Assembly: GCF_019665765.1 (NCBI RefSeq)
Contig: NZ_CP081150.1
Location: 1,674,001 to 1,738,000, forward strand
Reading direction: 5' to 3'
From: Deefgea tanakiae
Lineage (GTDB): Bacteria; Pseudomonadota; Gammaproteobacteria; Burkholderiales; Chitinibacteraceae
Length of the DNA: 64,000 bases
In this document: in pieces, positions 8,468-16,002 of the stretch
Position numbering within the stretch: position 1 is the stretch's first letter
Layout of the letters: every line of letters starts with the position of its first letter
Notes under the pieces: model-generated
What the model was told of the DNA's origin: nothing
What the model saw: the letters and a program-made list of their open reading frames with translations, nothing else
The model's database searches: none
Program-made: the position numbers and the translations under genes

Positions 8468-8519
8468 CTGAATTAGCTCATCAAATAGAGCGTTCATTAT
8501 TACGCAAATGCTAATTCAG
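8468..8519. repeat. Perfect 10-bp inverted repeat, 32-base loop
   Basis: CTGAATTAGC (8468-8477) and GCTAATTCAG (8510-8519). Next to it, GGGG (8441-8444) and CCCC (8458-8461) can form a second short hairpin. Both lie between small ORFs and could structure the leader of the 29-codon ORF. Confidence 0.5.
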
Positions 8520-8542
8520 AAAATTGATCATTAAAATGACCA

Positions 8543-8596
8543 TCAGTGGCATGTACTGCCGGTTACTAATAAACACAGGACATTGGAATCAATCAA
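8543..8596 (-). CDS. Possible 17-residue peptide (TTG start), repeat copy 2
   Basis: TTG start with a perfect AAGGAGGT upstream. The product is MIDSNVLCLLVTGSTCH. It overlaps the last 8 bases of the 42-codon ORF, as in translationally coupled genes. Its start region duplicates that of the 8756-8806 ORF. Very short, so speculative. Confidence 0.25.
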   Translation of the reverse strand: MIDSNVLCLLVTGSTCH

Positions 8597-8717
8597 TATG
8601 ACCTCCTTTGCTGCGGTTTAACATCAGAGAACCCAGTACTACACTTAAAAAGATCTGCGAAATAAAAAACATTTCGACTATTGAATTTACTGCAATGATT
8701 GCCACTAGTGCCATCAT
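8589..8717 (-). CDS. Possible 42-residue hydrophobic membrane peptide
   Basis: ATG-ATG start at 8717/8714 and 42 residues. It has one long hydrophobic stretch (MALVAIIAVNSIV, then IFLSVVLGSLML) and a basic, polar tail (NRSKGGHID), typical of single-span small membrane proteins. The ribosome site is weak (CGGAAT). The stop overlaps the next TTG ORF. Size and character recall type I toxin peptides or small regulatory membrane proteins, but no family match is claimed. Confidence 0.35.
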   Translation of the reverse strand: MMALVAIIAVNSIVEMFFISQIFLSVVLGSLMLNRSKGGHID

Positions 8718-8755
8718 ATTCCGAACACTTTCGGATCGAGATCAAATGATTGATC

Positions 8756-8806
8756 TTAAATAGCAAGGATGCCAGATACTAAATACATTAAGTCGGAATC
8801 AATCAA
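8756..8806 (-). CDS. Possible 16-residue peptide (TTG start), repeat copy 1
   Basis: TTG with AAGGAG at a spacing of 6. The product is MIDSDLMYLVSGILAI. It resembles the 17-residue ORF at 8543-8596 (MIDS, then an LV.G segment), and the DNA around both starts is nearly the same. Speculative because of size. Confidence 0.25.
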   Translation of the reverse strand: MIDSDLMYLVSGILAI

Positions 8807-8896
8807 ATATTGCTCCTTCTGTTCTGCTTCAGTTGAGATAAGCACACATCGCTGTAATTCCTAACTGCTCTGTGTTGCCATATCGTTACTCTAGTC

Positions 8897-10066
8897 CTAA
8901 ATATTCAATCCTGCAACATATCCCGACGACCAAGCCCATTGAAAATTGTAACCACCAAGCCAACCCGTCACATCGACGACTTCACCAATAAAGTACAAGC
9001 CGGGCACACTTCGCACCATCATGGTCTTGGACAACAACAGATCCGTATCGACACCGCCTCGGGTGACTTCAGCTTTTTTGTAGCCAAGGGTACCTGATGG
9101 CTTGACTTGCCACTGGTGCAGCTCGGTCGAAATAACTTGCAACTCTTTGGCCGAGTATTGCTTCAAAGGCCTTATTTCACCGTATTTAGCTAGCCATACA
9201 TGCAAAAATCGTTTCGGTAAAATATCAGCAAGAACATTCGACAACAAGCTGTCGCGATTTGCACTTCGGAAGAAGTCTTCCAAGTCCATATCAGGCAGCA
9301 AATCAATTTCAATCGTTTTTCCTGCTTCCCAAAAACTTGAAATTTGCAAAATAGCGGGACCAGAAACCCCTTTGTGAGTCAGTAAAATATCTTCGCGAAA
9401 TGAGGTATTTTCACAACTGACCACCACATTTTCGAACGCAACACCCGCTAAATCAGTCCATAAATCTTCGGCTTGAAAGGTCAGCGGTACCAATGCTGCC
9501 GCTAAAGGCACAATCGACAAACCAAACTGCTTGGCAATTTCATAACCGAAGGCCGTTGCGCCAATCTGCGGGATCGATAAGCCACCGCTGGCAATCACCA
9601 AAGACTCGCAGTGCCATACTTCAGTTGGCGTGGTGACCACAAAGCCGCCATCAATTTGTTCTACCTGCATCACTGGCGTTTCCATTCGCCAAGTTACTTC
9701 GCCTAAATCCACCTCCGCTTTGAGCATATCAATAATGCCCTGCGAGTTTTGGTCGCAAAATAACTGTCCTAAAGTTTTTTCGTGATAAGTAAGGCCATAC
9801 TTATCGACCAGCGCAATAAAATCATGTTGCGTGTATTGCTTCAGCGCCGACTTCACAAAATGAGGGTTGTTCGAGATATAACACTCAGGACGCACATTGA
9901 TATTGGTAAAGTTACAGCGCCCTCCTCCCGAAATGCGAATTTTTTCCGCCAGCTTTTTGCTGTGATCGATCAAAACAACGCTACGGCCACGTTGCCCAGC
10001 AGTCGCCGCGCACATTAAACCCGCCGCTCCTGCACCAATAATTACCACATCCGCTTTTATCATCAA
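8897..10066 (-). CDS. HI0933/BaiN-family FAD-dependent oxidoreductase
   Basis: 389 residues, a flavoprotein of the HI0933-like (BaiN/RdsA) family. The N-terminal dinucleotide fold is DVVIIGAGAAGLMCAATAGQRG. The family signature KIRISGGGRCNFTN follows near residue 42, then LVIASGGLSIPQIGATAFGYEIAKQ in the middle and GLYFIGEVVDVTGWLGGYNFQWAWSSGYVAG at the end, which completes the FAD site. Substrate is unknown; some relatives act in anaerobic bile-acid metabolism or as rRNA dehydrogenases. ATG at 10066 with AGGGA upstream. Probably monocistronic, but it leads into the small-ORF region. Confidence 0.9.
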   Translation of the reverse strand: MMIKADVVIIGAGAAGLMCAATAGQRGRSVVLIDHSKKLAEKIRISGGGRCNFTNINVRPECYISNNPHFVKSALKQYTQHDFIALVDKYGLTYHEKTLGQLFCDQNSQGIIDMLKAEVDLGEVTWRMETPVMQVEQIDGGFVVTTPTEVWHCESLVIASGGLSIPQIGATAFGYEIAKQFGLSIVPLAAALVPLTFQAEDLWTDLAGVAFENVVVSCENTSFREDILLTHKGVSGPAILQISSFWEAGKTIEIDLLPDMDLEDFFRSANRDSLLSNVLADILPKRFLHVWLAKYGEIRPLKQYSAKELQVISTELHQWQVKPSGTLGYKKAEVTRGGVDTDLLLSKTMMVRSVPGLYFIGEVVDVTGWLGGYNFQWAWSSGYVAGLNI

Positions 10067-10214
10067 AAAATCCCTATTCGATACCCAATTGTACCTTTTT
10101 GTTGCGGTTTTTTTGGCTAAAGCGCAACCCCAATGGCATTAATACTGACGATTTAATTTCGATTGCGGCGTAAAATCATTAACGACAGTTTATTCACCAG
10201 CAAGGATTACACCG

Positions 10215-11015
10215 ATGCAAAAAATGATTGTTTCTGATTTAGACGGCACCTTGCTCGATATTGAGCACAAAGTGGATGCGTATACTGCCGCAACATTTCA
10301 AGCATTGGCAGCACAAGGCGTACAGATCACCATTGCGACAGGGCGACACTTTTTAGATGTGAAGGGAATCCGTGAAAGCCTTGGTGTTTCTGCCCATTTA
10401 ATCACTTCGAATGGCGCTCGCGTTCACGACCCAGACAACAATGAAATCTTTGCTGAGAATCTTGAGCCCGAATTGGCCAGAGCGTTGTTACAGCCAGAAA
10501 TGTCTGCGGGCACTTTACTGAATGTCTATGTGGATGATGGCTGGTTGGTCGAACGTGATTGCCCTGAATTAGTGGGCGTGTATTACAAAGATTCCGGCTT
10601 TAACTATCAAGTGGTTGACCTAAAAGCCCACTCAGGTGAAGGTATTGCCAAGATTTTATACATCGCGGATCACGCAGCACTTACTGCCGTTGAAGCGAAA
10701 ATCATCGATCAATACGGCGATGAGGTTTATATCACCTTCTCAGCAGATGATTGCTTAGAAGTGATGGCGCCAACGGTTTCCAAAGGTCATGCGCTGACCG
10801 AAGTACTTGGCCGCCTAGGCATTGATGCAGCGCATTGCTACGCCTTCGGCGATGGACAAAATGACATTCAAATGCTCGCTGTTGCTGGCTATCCTTTTGT
10901 GATGAGCAATGCCAGTCCAAAACTCAAAACAGCACACCCGCACGCACCAGTGATCGGCAGCAATAATGAGCACGGTGTAGCTGAGCAACTTAGGAAAATA
11001 TTTACCATTGAATGA
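10215..11015 (+). CDS. Cof-type HAD phosphatase
   Basis: 266 residues, HAD superfamily type IIB (Cof/YidA/YbiV group), cytosolic sugar-phosphate or nucleotide phosphatases. Motif I is SDLDGTLLD with the nucleophile Asp at residue 8. Motif II is ITIATGRHF. The C-terminal motif IV is YAFGDGQNDIQML, after KGHALTEVLGRLGI, which carries the catalytic Lys. The C2-type cap lies between residues 85 and 185. Ribosome site AAGGA upstream. No operon partners, so the substrate cannot be guessed. Confidence 0.92.
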   Translation: MQKMIVSDLDGTLLDIEHKVDAYTAATFQALAAQGVQITIATGRHFLDVKGIRESLGVSAHLITSNGARVHDPDNNEIFAENLEPELARALLQPEMSAGTLLNVYVDDGWLVERDCPELVGVYYKDSGFNYQVVDLKAHSGEGIAKILYIADHAALTAVEAKIIDQYGDEVYITFSADDCLEVMAPTVSKGHALTEVLGRLGIDAAHCYAFGDGQNDIQMLAVAGYPFVMSNASPKLKTAHPHAPVIGSNNEHGVAEQLRKIFTIE

Positions 11016-11121
11016 CCGCACGTAAACCCTAGGATTACTAAGGACTCACCTGTAAAAACTAGTCTTCAGCAGCAAAATCACGCATGATAAAGCCATCAGT
11101 TTTTCAACGAGAGGCGATATC

Positions 11122-11658
11122 ATGCGTTTTTTTCTAGCCCTAGCAATACTCAGTCTAAGCGCAGTCGTCTTTGCAAAAGACTGCCCACCCTTGCTCCAAC
11201 ACAAGTTCAAAACCTTGCAAGGAGCAACATTCGATTTGTGTCAACACGCCGGCAAACCCATTCTCGTCGTCAACACGGCGAGTAAATGCGGGTTTACGTC
11301 GCAGTTTACTCAGCTTGAGCAGCTCTACGCCAAATACAAATCGCACGGTCTACTGGTGATTGGTTTTCCATCAAATGATTTCAAGCAAGAACTGGAGGAC
11401 GACAAAGCAATCGGTGAGTTCTGCAAACTCACATACTTTATTGAATTTCCAATGATGAGCAAAAGTAGCGTAATTGGTAAGGATGCAAGTCCGTTTTACC
11501 AACAACTCAAAGCGGCTTCAGGGACGACGCCGAAGTGGAATTTTTATAAATACTTGATTGCACCAGACGGCAAAACCGTCACCGCGTTTAGCTCGATGAC
11601 CGAGCCTACAGACCCTGCCATCACAGGACAAATCGAGACTTGGTTAAAGAAAAAATAA
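11122..11658 (+). CDS. Periplasmic glutathione peroxidase family thiol peroxidase
   Basis: 178 residues with a signal peptide (MRFFLALAILSLSAVVFAK), so probably periplasmic, unlike cytosolic BtuE. The peroxidatic Cys is in NTASKCGFTSQ. The catalytic Gln/Trp/Asn environment is partly seen in GFPSNDFKQE and PKWNFYKYLI, which carry the family motifs. Bacterial enzymes of this type usually reduce hydroperoxides with thioredoxin-like donors. A bidirectional terminator follows, shared with the convergent carbonic anhydrase gene. Confidence 0.9.
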   Translation: MRFFLALAILSLSAVVFAKDCPPLLQHKFKTLQGATFDLCQHAGKPILVVNTASKCGFTSQFTQLEQLYAKYKSHGLLVIGFPSNDFKQELEDDKAIGEFCKLTYFIEFPMMSKSSVIGKDASPFYQQLKAASGTTPKWNFYKYLIAPDGKTVTAFSSMTEPTDPAITGQIETWLKKK

Positions 11659-11672
11659 ATACCAATACAATC

Positions 11673-11695
11673 AGTAGCGGCTTAAAACCGCTACT
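11673..11695. terminator. Bidirectional terminator between convergent genes
   Basis: AGTAGCGG / CCGCTACT stem with loop CTTAAAA between the glutathione peroxidase and carbonic anhydrase genes. The T-tract is short. Confidence 0.6.
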
Positions 11696-11707
11696 TCTGA
11701 GAAATAT

Positions 11708-12355
11708 TTACTCTTTCAATGAAGTGACTAGGGCGTGAAATGCATTTTTATCTTGATCGAAATCGTACAAAGCACCGCGCAGAATATCGAAGTACCACCC
11801 AATCAAACTGAGTGAGCCATCTTGCACTCGCTCAGCAATGAAGGGGAAGCTCATCAAATTATCCATAGACACAATAATTGCTGCCATTTCACAGGCGCGA
11901 ATCTGACCATCTGGGGTTTTGTGCGCTAGTTCGCGTTTGACTTGTTCACGTGCTGCGTCAGCAATTCTAACCCAACGGCCAATAAAATTAGCATCTGTCT
12001 TGGGCGTACTGTTGTCCATCAAGGCGCGAATACCACCACAGCCAGAATGTCCGAGAACGATAATTTTACTAACCTCAAGATGTACGACCGCATATTCAAT
12101 CGCTGATGAGACCCCGTGAAATGCACCGTCGATTTCATACGGCGGCACTAGATTAGCCACATTGCGAACCACAAACAAATCACCTGGATTGCAGTCGGTC
12201 AAAATCGCCGGATCAACACGCGAATCTGAACAGCCGATTAATAAGGTCTTTGGGTTTTGCCCTGATTGCAATTCAGTAAATAAATCACGATGCTCGCCAA
12301 AATATTTATGCTGGAAGCGGCGAAAACCACCGATAAACTTTTCAATCTCTTCCAC
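11708..12355 (-). CDS. can: Beta-class carbonic anhydrase
   Basis: Zinc enzyme interconverting CO2 and bicarbonate. 215 residues. The zinc ligands are visible as CSDSRVDP (Cys and Asp/Arg dyad) and HSGCGGIRALMD (His and Cys). GDLFVVRNVANLVPP and GVSSAIEYAV are conserved core stretches. GTG start with GGGG upstream. Single gene, convergent with the peroxidase. The symbol is by family; several bacteria name this cynT or can. Confidence 0.93.
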   Translation of the reverse strand: MEEIEKFIGGFRRFQHKYFGEHRDLFTELQSGQNPKTLLIGCSDSRVDPAILTDCNPGDLFVVRNVANLVPPYEIDGAFHGVSSAIEYAVVHLEVSKIIVLGHSGCGGIRALMDNSTPKTDANFIGRWVRIADAAREQVKRELAHKTPDGQIRACEMAAIIVSMDNLMSFPFIAERVQDGSLSLIGWYFDILRGALYDFDQDKNAFHALVTSLKE

Positions 12356-12604
12356 TTAATTACCCCTGTTACCGTTATGATTTTTTTCGCAATTCTACTA
12401 GTTTTCTTTGATCTTTGCCCTACTCACTCAACATTGCTGGCCATCGCCATGCCAACCACACCGTAGCGTGGTTTCAAAGGATGCATTTTCTTCTTAATCA
12501 ATTTTTTTGAATAAAATACACAAGTATTTACGCTATCCGTCAACATGCTCTACCTTTATGATGTTGATAACGATTCAGATTAACTGAATACAGGAACTCA
12601 CTTG

Positions 12605-13156
12605 ATGAAAAAAGCTGCACCTACTCACTACGATGCCTTGCAAATTGGTATGCATTGGCTCGTTGCGATTTTAATCTCCTGTGCATTTGCCTTTGCGTGG
12701 ATTTTTGACGATATGCCATTGTCGCCTGACAAATTCAAAATGATTAACTGGCATAAATGGACGGGTATTACCGTGATGAGCTTATTTTTCATTCGTTTTG
12801 GCTACAAACTCCTACGGGGTACCCCAGCAGTTGATCCAGCTTTGCCCGCGCTACAAAGAAAACTCGCAATCAGTGTTCATCACCTACTGTATTTACTGAT
12901 GTTTTTACTGCCATTTGTGGGTTGGCTGATGAGCTCAGCCAAAGGCTTTCCAGTGGTGTTTTGGGGTGTACTGCCCTTGCCAGATTTAGTCGGTAAAAAT
13001 GAAGAATTAGCCCATTTTCTTAAAGAAACCCATGAGTTACTGGCTTACGGTTTATTAGGTTTAATTGGTTTGCATATTGCCGGCGCTTTAAAGCACCACA
13101 TTATTGATAAAGACGGTACTTTAGCGCGGATGCTACCGTTTTTAGCCAAAAAATAA
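12605..13156 (+). CDS. Cytochrome b561 (YceJ-like)
   Basis: 183 residues with four membrane helices, of the bacterial di-heme cytochrome b561 family that moves electrons between quinones and acceptors. Candidate heme ligands are QIGMHWLVA (helix 1), NWHKWTG (helix 2), SVHHLLYL (helix 3) and the C-terminal HETHELLAYG...GLHIAGALKHH (helix 4). I chose ATG at 12605 (AGGA 9 bases upstream); a TTG one codon earlier is also in frame. It is followed at 22 bases by the first of two YceI genes. Such cytochromes commonly precede yceI, suggesting joint quinone or redox handling. Confidence 0.92.
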   Translation: MKKAAPTHYDALQIGMHWLVAILISCAFAFAWIFDDMPLSPDKFKMINWHKWTGITVMSLFFIRFGYKLLRGTPAVDPALPALQRKLAISVHHLLYLLMFLLPFVGWLMSSAKGFPVVFWGVLPLPDLVGKNEELAHFLKETHELLAYGLLGLIGLHIAGALKHHIIDKDGTLARMLPFLAKK

Positions 13157-13178
13157 ACACCACTATTTAGGAGAACCC

Positions 13179-13733
13179 ATGCTACGCACCTTACTTGCCA
13201 GCAGTTTATTGCTCATCGGCAGTCATGCCATCGCCGCACAAAGCATCGTGCCACAAAAAAGTCAGATTAATTTTGCATTCAGTCAAATGAATACGCCGGT
13301 CGATGGCAGTTTTAAAAACTTCACCGCCAAAGTTAATTTTGACCCTGCCAAGCCTGCAACGGCGAAAGCCGAAATTATCGTTGACTTGGCCAGTATTGAT
13401 GTCGGTGGGCCTGACGGTAATAACGAAGCCAAGAAAAAAGCGTGGTTTGATATTGCCAATACACCGAAGGCGACTTTTGTTGCCACCAGCGTAAAAGCGC
13501 TTGGGGCAGGCAAGTTTGAAACCAAAGGCAAGCTCACAATGAAGGGAATGACCCGTGATGTCGTTGGCACCATGACGGCAAAACCGGTTGGGAACGATTT
13601 ATTGCTCGAAGGCTCAGTACCATTACTGCGCCTGCAATACAAAATAGGTGACGGCGCCTGGGCTGACACCGGCACAGTGGCCGACGAAGTGACTGTGAAA
13701 TACAAACTGCTGCTCACCGGCAAAGCAGACTAA
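13179..13733 (+). CDS. YceI-family periplasmic protein (first copy)
   Basis: 184 residues. A signal peptide (MLRTLLASSLLLIGSHAIAA) is followed by a lipocalin-like YceI barrel that binds isoprenoid quinone-type ligands in known members. Family landmarks are INFAFSQMNTPVDGSF, the KAEIIVDLASIDVG strand, and KAWFDIANTPKATFVATSV leading to GKLTMKGMTRDVVG. The usual H-x-F of the first strand is here NFAF. Second gene of the b561-yceI-yceI operon with GGAG upstream. Confidence 0.93.
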   Translation: MLRTLLASSLLLIGSHAIAAQSIVPQKSQINFAFSQMNTPVDGSFKNFTAKVNFDPAKPATAKAEIIVDLASIDVGGPDGNNEAKKKAWFDIANTPKATFVATSVKALGAGKFETKGKLTMKGMTRDVVGTMTAKPVGNDLLLEGSVPLLRLQYKIGDGAWADTGTVADEVTVKYKLLLTGKAD

Positions 13734-13761
13734 TTTTTATAAAACCACTGGAGTATTTAGT

Positions 13762-14325
13762 ATGAAGAAAATCATTACCGCCGCCCTCTTTTCAGCATTC
13801 GCAGCAGGCGCATTTGCTGCACCTGAAGTTTATACCATCGATCCGTCACACACTTACCCAACGTTTGAAGTCAACCATTTAGGTTATTCAACTCAACGTG
13901 GCACATTTGAAACGACCAGCGGTACCGTCACGCTCGACATGGAAAAGAAAACCGGCGCAGCAGATATCAAAATTGATACCACTAGCTTACGCACCGGCTG
14001 GGAAAAACGTGATGCCCATTTGAAAGGCGAAGACTTTTTCCATACCGCCAAATTTCCATCAATGACATTCAAAGGCAAAGATTTCAAATTTAGTGGCGAC
14101 AAATTAGTGAGCGTTGCCGGCGAATTGACATTGCTCGGCGTAAGCAAGCCAGTGACTTTACAAGTGAGCAACTTCAAATGCAGCCCACACCCAATGAGCA
14201 AAAAACCAGCATGCGGCGCTGATGCCATGACCACAATCAAACGTAGTGATTTTGGTATGGCAGCCTACGTACCGGCAGTGAGTGATGAAGTGACACTGCG
14301 TATTCAAATTGAAGCCAGCAAATAA
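13762..14325 (+). CDS. YceI-family periplasmic protein (second copy)
   Basis: 187 residues. Signal peptide (MKKIITAALFSAFAAGAFA) and a complete YceI domain: YTIDPSHTYPTFEVNHLG, the TSLRTGWEKRDAHLKGEDFF block and KFPSMTFKG, then GELTLLGVSKPVTL. It is closer to canonical YceI than the preceding paralogue and also has two Cys (KCSPHPMSKKPACGA) that could form a disulfide. ATG with GGAG upstream. A strong terminator follows. Confidence 0.95.
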   Translation: MKKIITAALFSAFAAGAFAAPEVYTIDPSHTYPTFEVNHLGYSTQRGTFETTSGTVTLDMEKKTGAADIKIDTTSLRTGWEKRDAHLKGEDFFHTAKFPSMTFKGKDFKFSGDKLVSVAGELTLLGVSKPVTLQVSNFKCSPHPMSKKPACGADAMTTIKRSDFGMAAYVPAVSDEVTLRIQIEASK

Positions 14326-14360
14326 AATTTAACGCAGAGAAAATCTCCGCTTTATGTAAC

Positions 14361-14398
14361 AAAAAGCCAATCCATTTTGATTGGCTTTTTGTTTTTTT
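14361..14398 (+). terminator. Terminator of the b561-yceI operon
   Basis: AAAAAGCCAATC / GATTGGCTTTTT stem with loop CATTTT, followed by a T-rich tract. Confidence 0.85.
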
Positions 14399-14520
14399 CA
14401 GGACTTAATTAAACGAAATGAAATCGACTTAAACGGCAAGTAGTCCAAATCAGTTACACTACATACCTAAAATCAAAGCATCTTCCCTATCTATTAGTTT
14501 TCTGTTGATTAAGCGCAGCT

Positions 14521-16002
14521 ATGGCACACAATGTTTTATCAATTGACCTTCAACTATTGGACTTACGTAGCCCAAACGGTCGTTCGCCAGCAGAAATGCG
14601 CAAACAAATAGATGCCATACTCGCTGCAGCAGAAACCATCAATTATTCACACGCCATCGCCGAAGCAAAACTCAATCTGGCACAGTTACTATGGGCTGAC
14701 ATGGCTTTTCAACAAGCCAGCACCATCATCAAACAAGCAATTGAATATGCCAAAGTGGATGGGGCAAAAAATTTACTTGCTGAAGCGTATCACCTATCAG
14801 CCCTTATATATGTTGCCAAAGGCCGCTATACCCTTGCGTTATCACAATGGCTAAAATGTCTTAAACTCATGCAGTCCGTGCAACACCCTACCTTATCAAT
14901 AGACATCATGATCGGGCTGGGTAACCTTTGGGCAATTGATCAACAAACTGAAAAGTCATTACTTGAATTAAACCAAGCACTTGATCAAGCGCTATTGATT
15001 CAAAACACCTCGCTAGCAGCCAAAGCGGCGATTTGCCTTAGTCGAGAACGACTCAAACTCGGTCATTTCGAAGAAGCTTTAGTGAGTCTGGAGCAAGCCA
15101 GTCTCAATTTAAGCTCGCTGAATAATCCAACTTGGCACGCGGAAATTTGCAATTATCGGGCACGCACTTGGCTCGCGCTGGCTCAAGCAGAGCGCGCATA
15201 CAACGAATGCCAAATCGCGTGGCAAACAATTGCCGATAAGCCACACTTGGTATGGGCGCAATGTTTGACGCTTATTACACTAGCAAAGATTGATTTAACG
15301 AGGCATAAGAATCCACTAGGCAATTTAAACCAAGCCAATGAATTAGCCGATCATTTCCAATTGCATTCTTTTCAAAGCCAAATTGCATTAATTCGCTCTC
15401 AATATGCCGAACAACAAGCGCAATGGGATGAGGCACTCGCCAGTTTCAAAAGATACCGTCAACTTGATTTAGGAGAGCTGGCTCAACACCAGCAACATGG
15501 CGCTCGTGAGTTTTGTTCAGTTGATTTTTTGCGGCTAGAACAACAAATTGACACTCAACGCAAAAAAAATAGCGCAGTAATCAGTCCTGCAACTCAAAAC
15601 ATTTGCGTTCCACACAATTACCTTCACCGCTATCTCTGGCTGCAACGATTGACAAAGCTCCTCAACGAAAATCCCGATCTAGGTGTGGTTTTTATTGGAC
15701 TTCCCGGACTTGGAGAACGTTTTCCATGGCAAAGAAAGCTCTATCTACTGGCCTCTATTTGCACCGAGAGCAGTTCATTTTGCCATTATGCCGATGATCT
15801 ATTTGCTATTTTAATTCCACAGATTGCCTGCGATGAATTGAAACGCATCGAGAAAAACATTGGCGATATTTTACAACTATTGCCATTTGAATCTGGCCGT
15901 TCTACGGTCGCTGCCACGCTAGGGCAAACGGGAGATAGCCTCGCCACAATGCTCAGCCGAGTAGAAACCACTCTGTATCCGACGGTGAATGATTATGCCT
16001 AA
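14521..16002 (+). CDS. TPR protein with degenerate GGDEF domain
   Basis: 493 residues, soluble, no signal peptide or membrane span. Residues about 15-330 are helical TPR-like repeats. Residues about 365-490 look like a decayed GGDEF domain: the segment VVFIGLPGLGERFPW replaces the usual DLDHFK region, and YADDLF (423-428) stands where GGDEF should be. It therefore should not make c-di-GMP, though it might bind a partner or nucleotide. The ribosome site is poor, so the start is less certain. The last 14 bases overlap the next gene, a TPR-GGDEF protein that is intact. The two look like a duplicated pair in which one copy has become a regulator. Confidence 0.75.
   Translation: MAHNVLSIDLQLLDLRSPNGRSPAEMRKQIDAILAAAETINYSHAIAEAKLNLAQLLWADMAFQQASTIIKQAIEYAKVDGAKNLLAEAYHLSALIYVAKGRYTLALSQWLKCLKLMQSVQHPTLSIDIMIGLGNLWAIDQQTEKSLLELNQALDQALLIQNTSLAAKAAICLSRERLKLGHFEEALVSLEQASLNLSSLNNPTWHAEICNYRARTWLALAQAERAYNECQIAWQTIADKPHLVWAQCLTLITLAKIDLTRHKNPLGNLNQANELADHFQLHSFQSQIALIRSQYAEQQAQWDEALASFKRYRQLDLGELAQHQQHGAREFCSVDFLRLEQQIDTQRKKNSAVISPATQNICVPHNYLHRYLWLQRLTKLLNENPDLGVVFIGLPGLGERFPWQRKLYLLASICTESSSFCHYADDLFAILIPQIACDELKRIEKNIGDILQLLPFESGRSTVAATLGQTGDSLATMLSRVETTLYPTVNDYA

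Larger units (their letters stand above)
8003..8896. other. Gene-poor interval with repeats and small ORFs
   Basis: 894 bases between dapB and the flavoprotein gene without an ORF of normal size. It holds the dapB terminator, a hexanucleotide tandem array, two inverted repeats and four small minus-strand ORFs, each with a plausible ribosome site or overlap. All small ORFs lie downstream of the flavoprotein gene on its strand, so they could share its transcript or have their own promoter. Confidence 0.7.
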
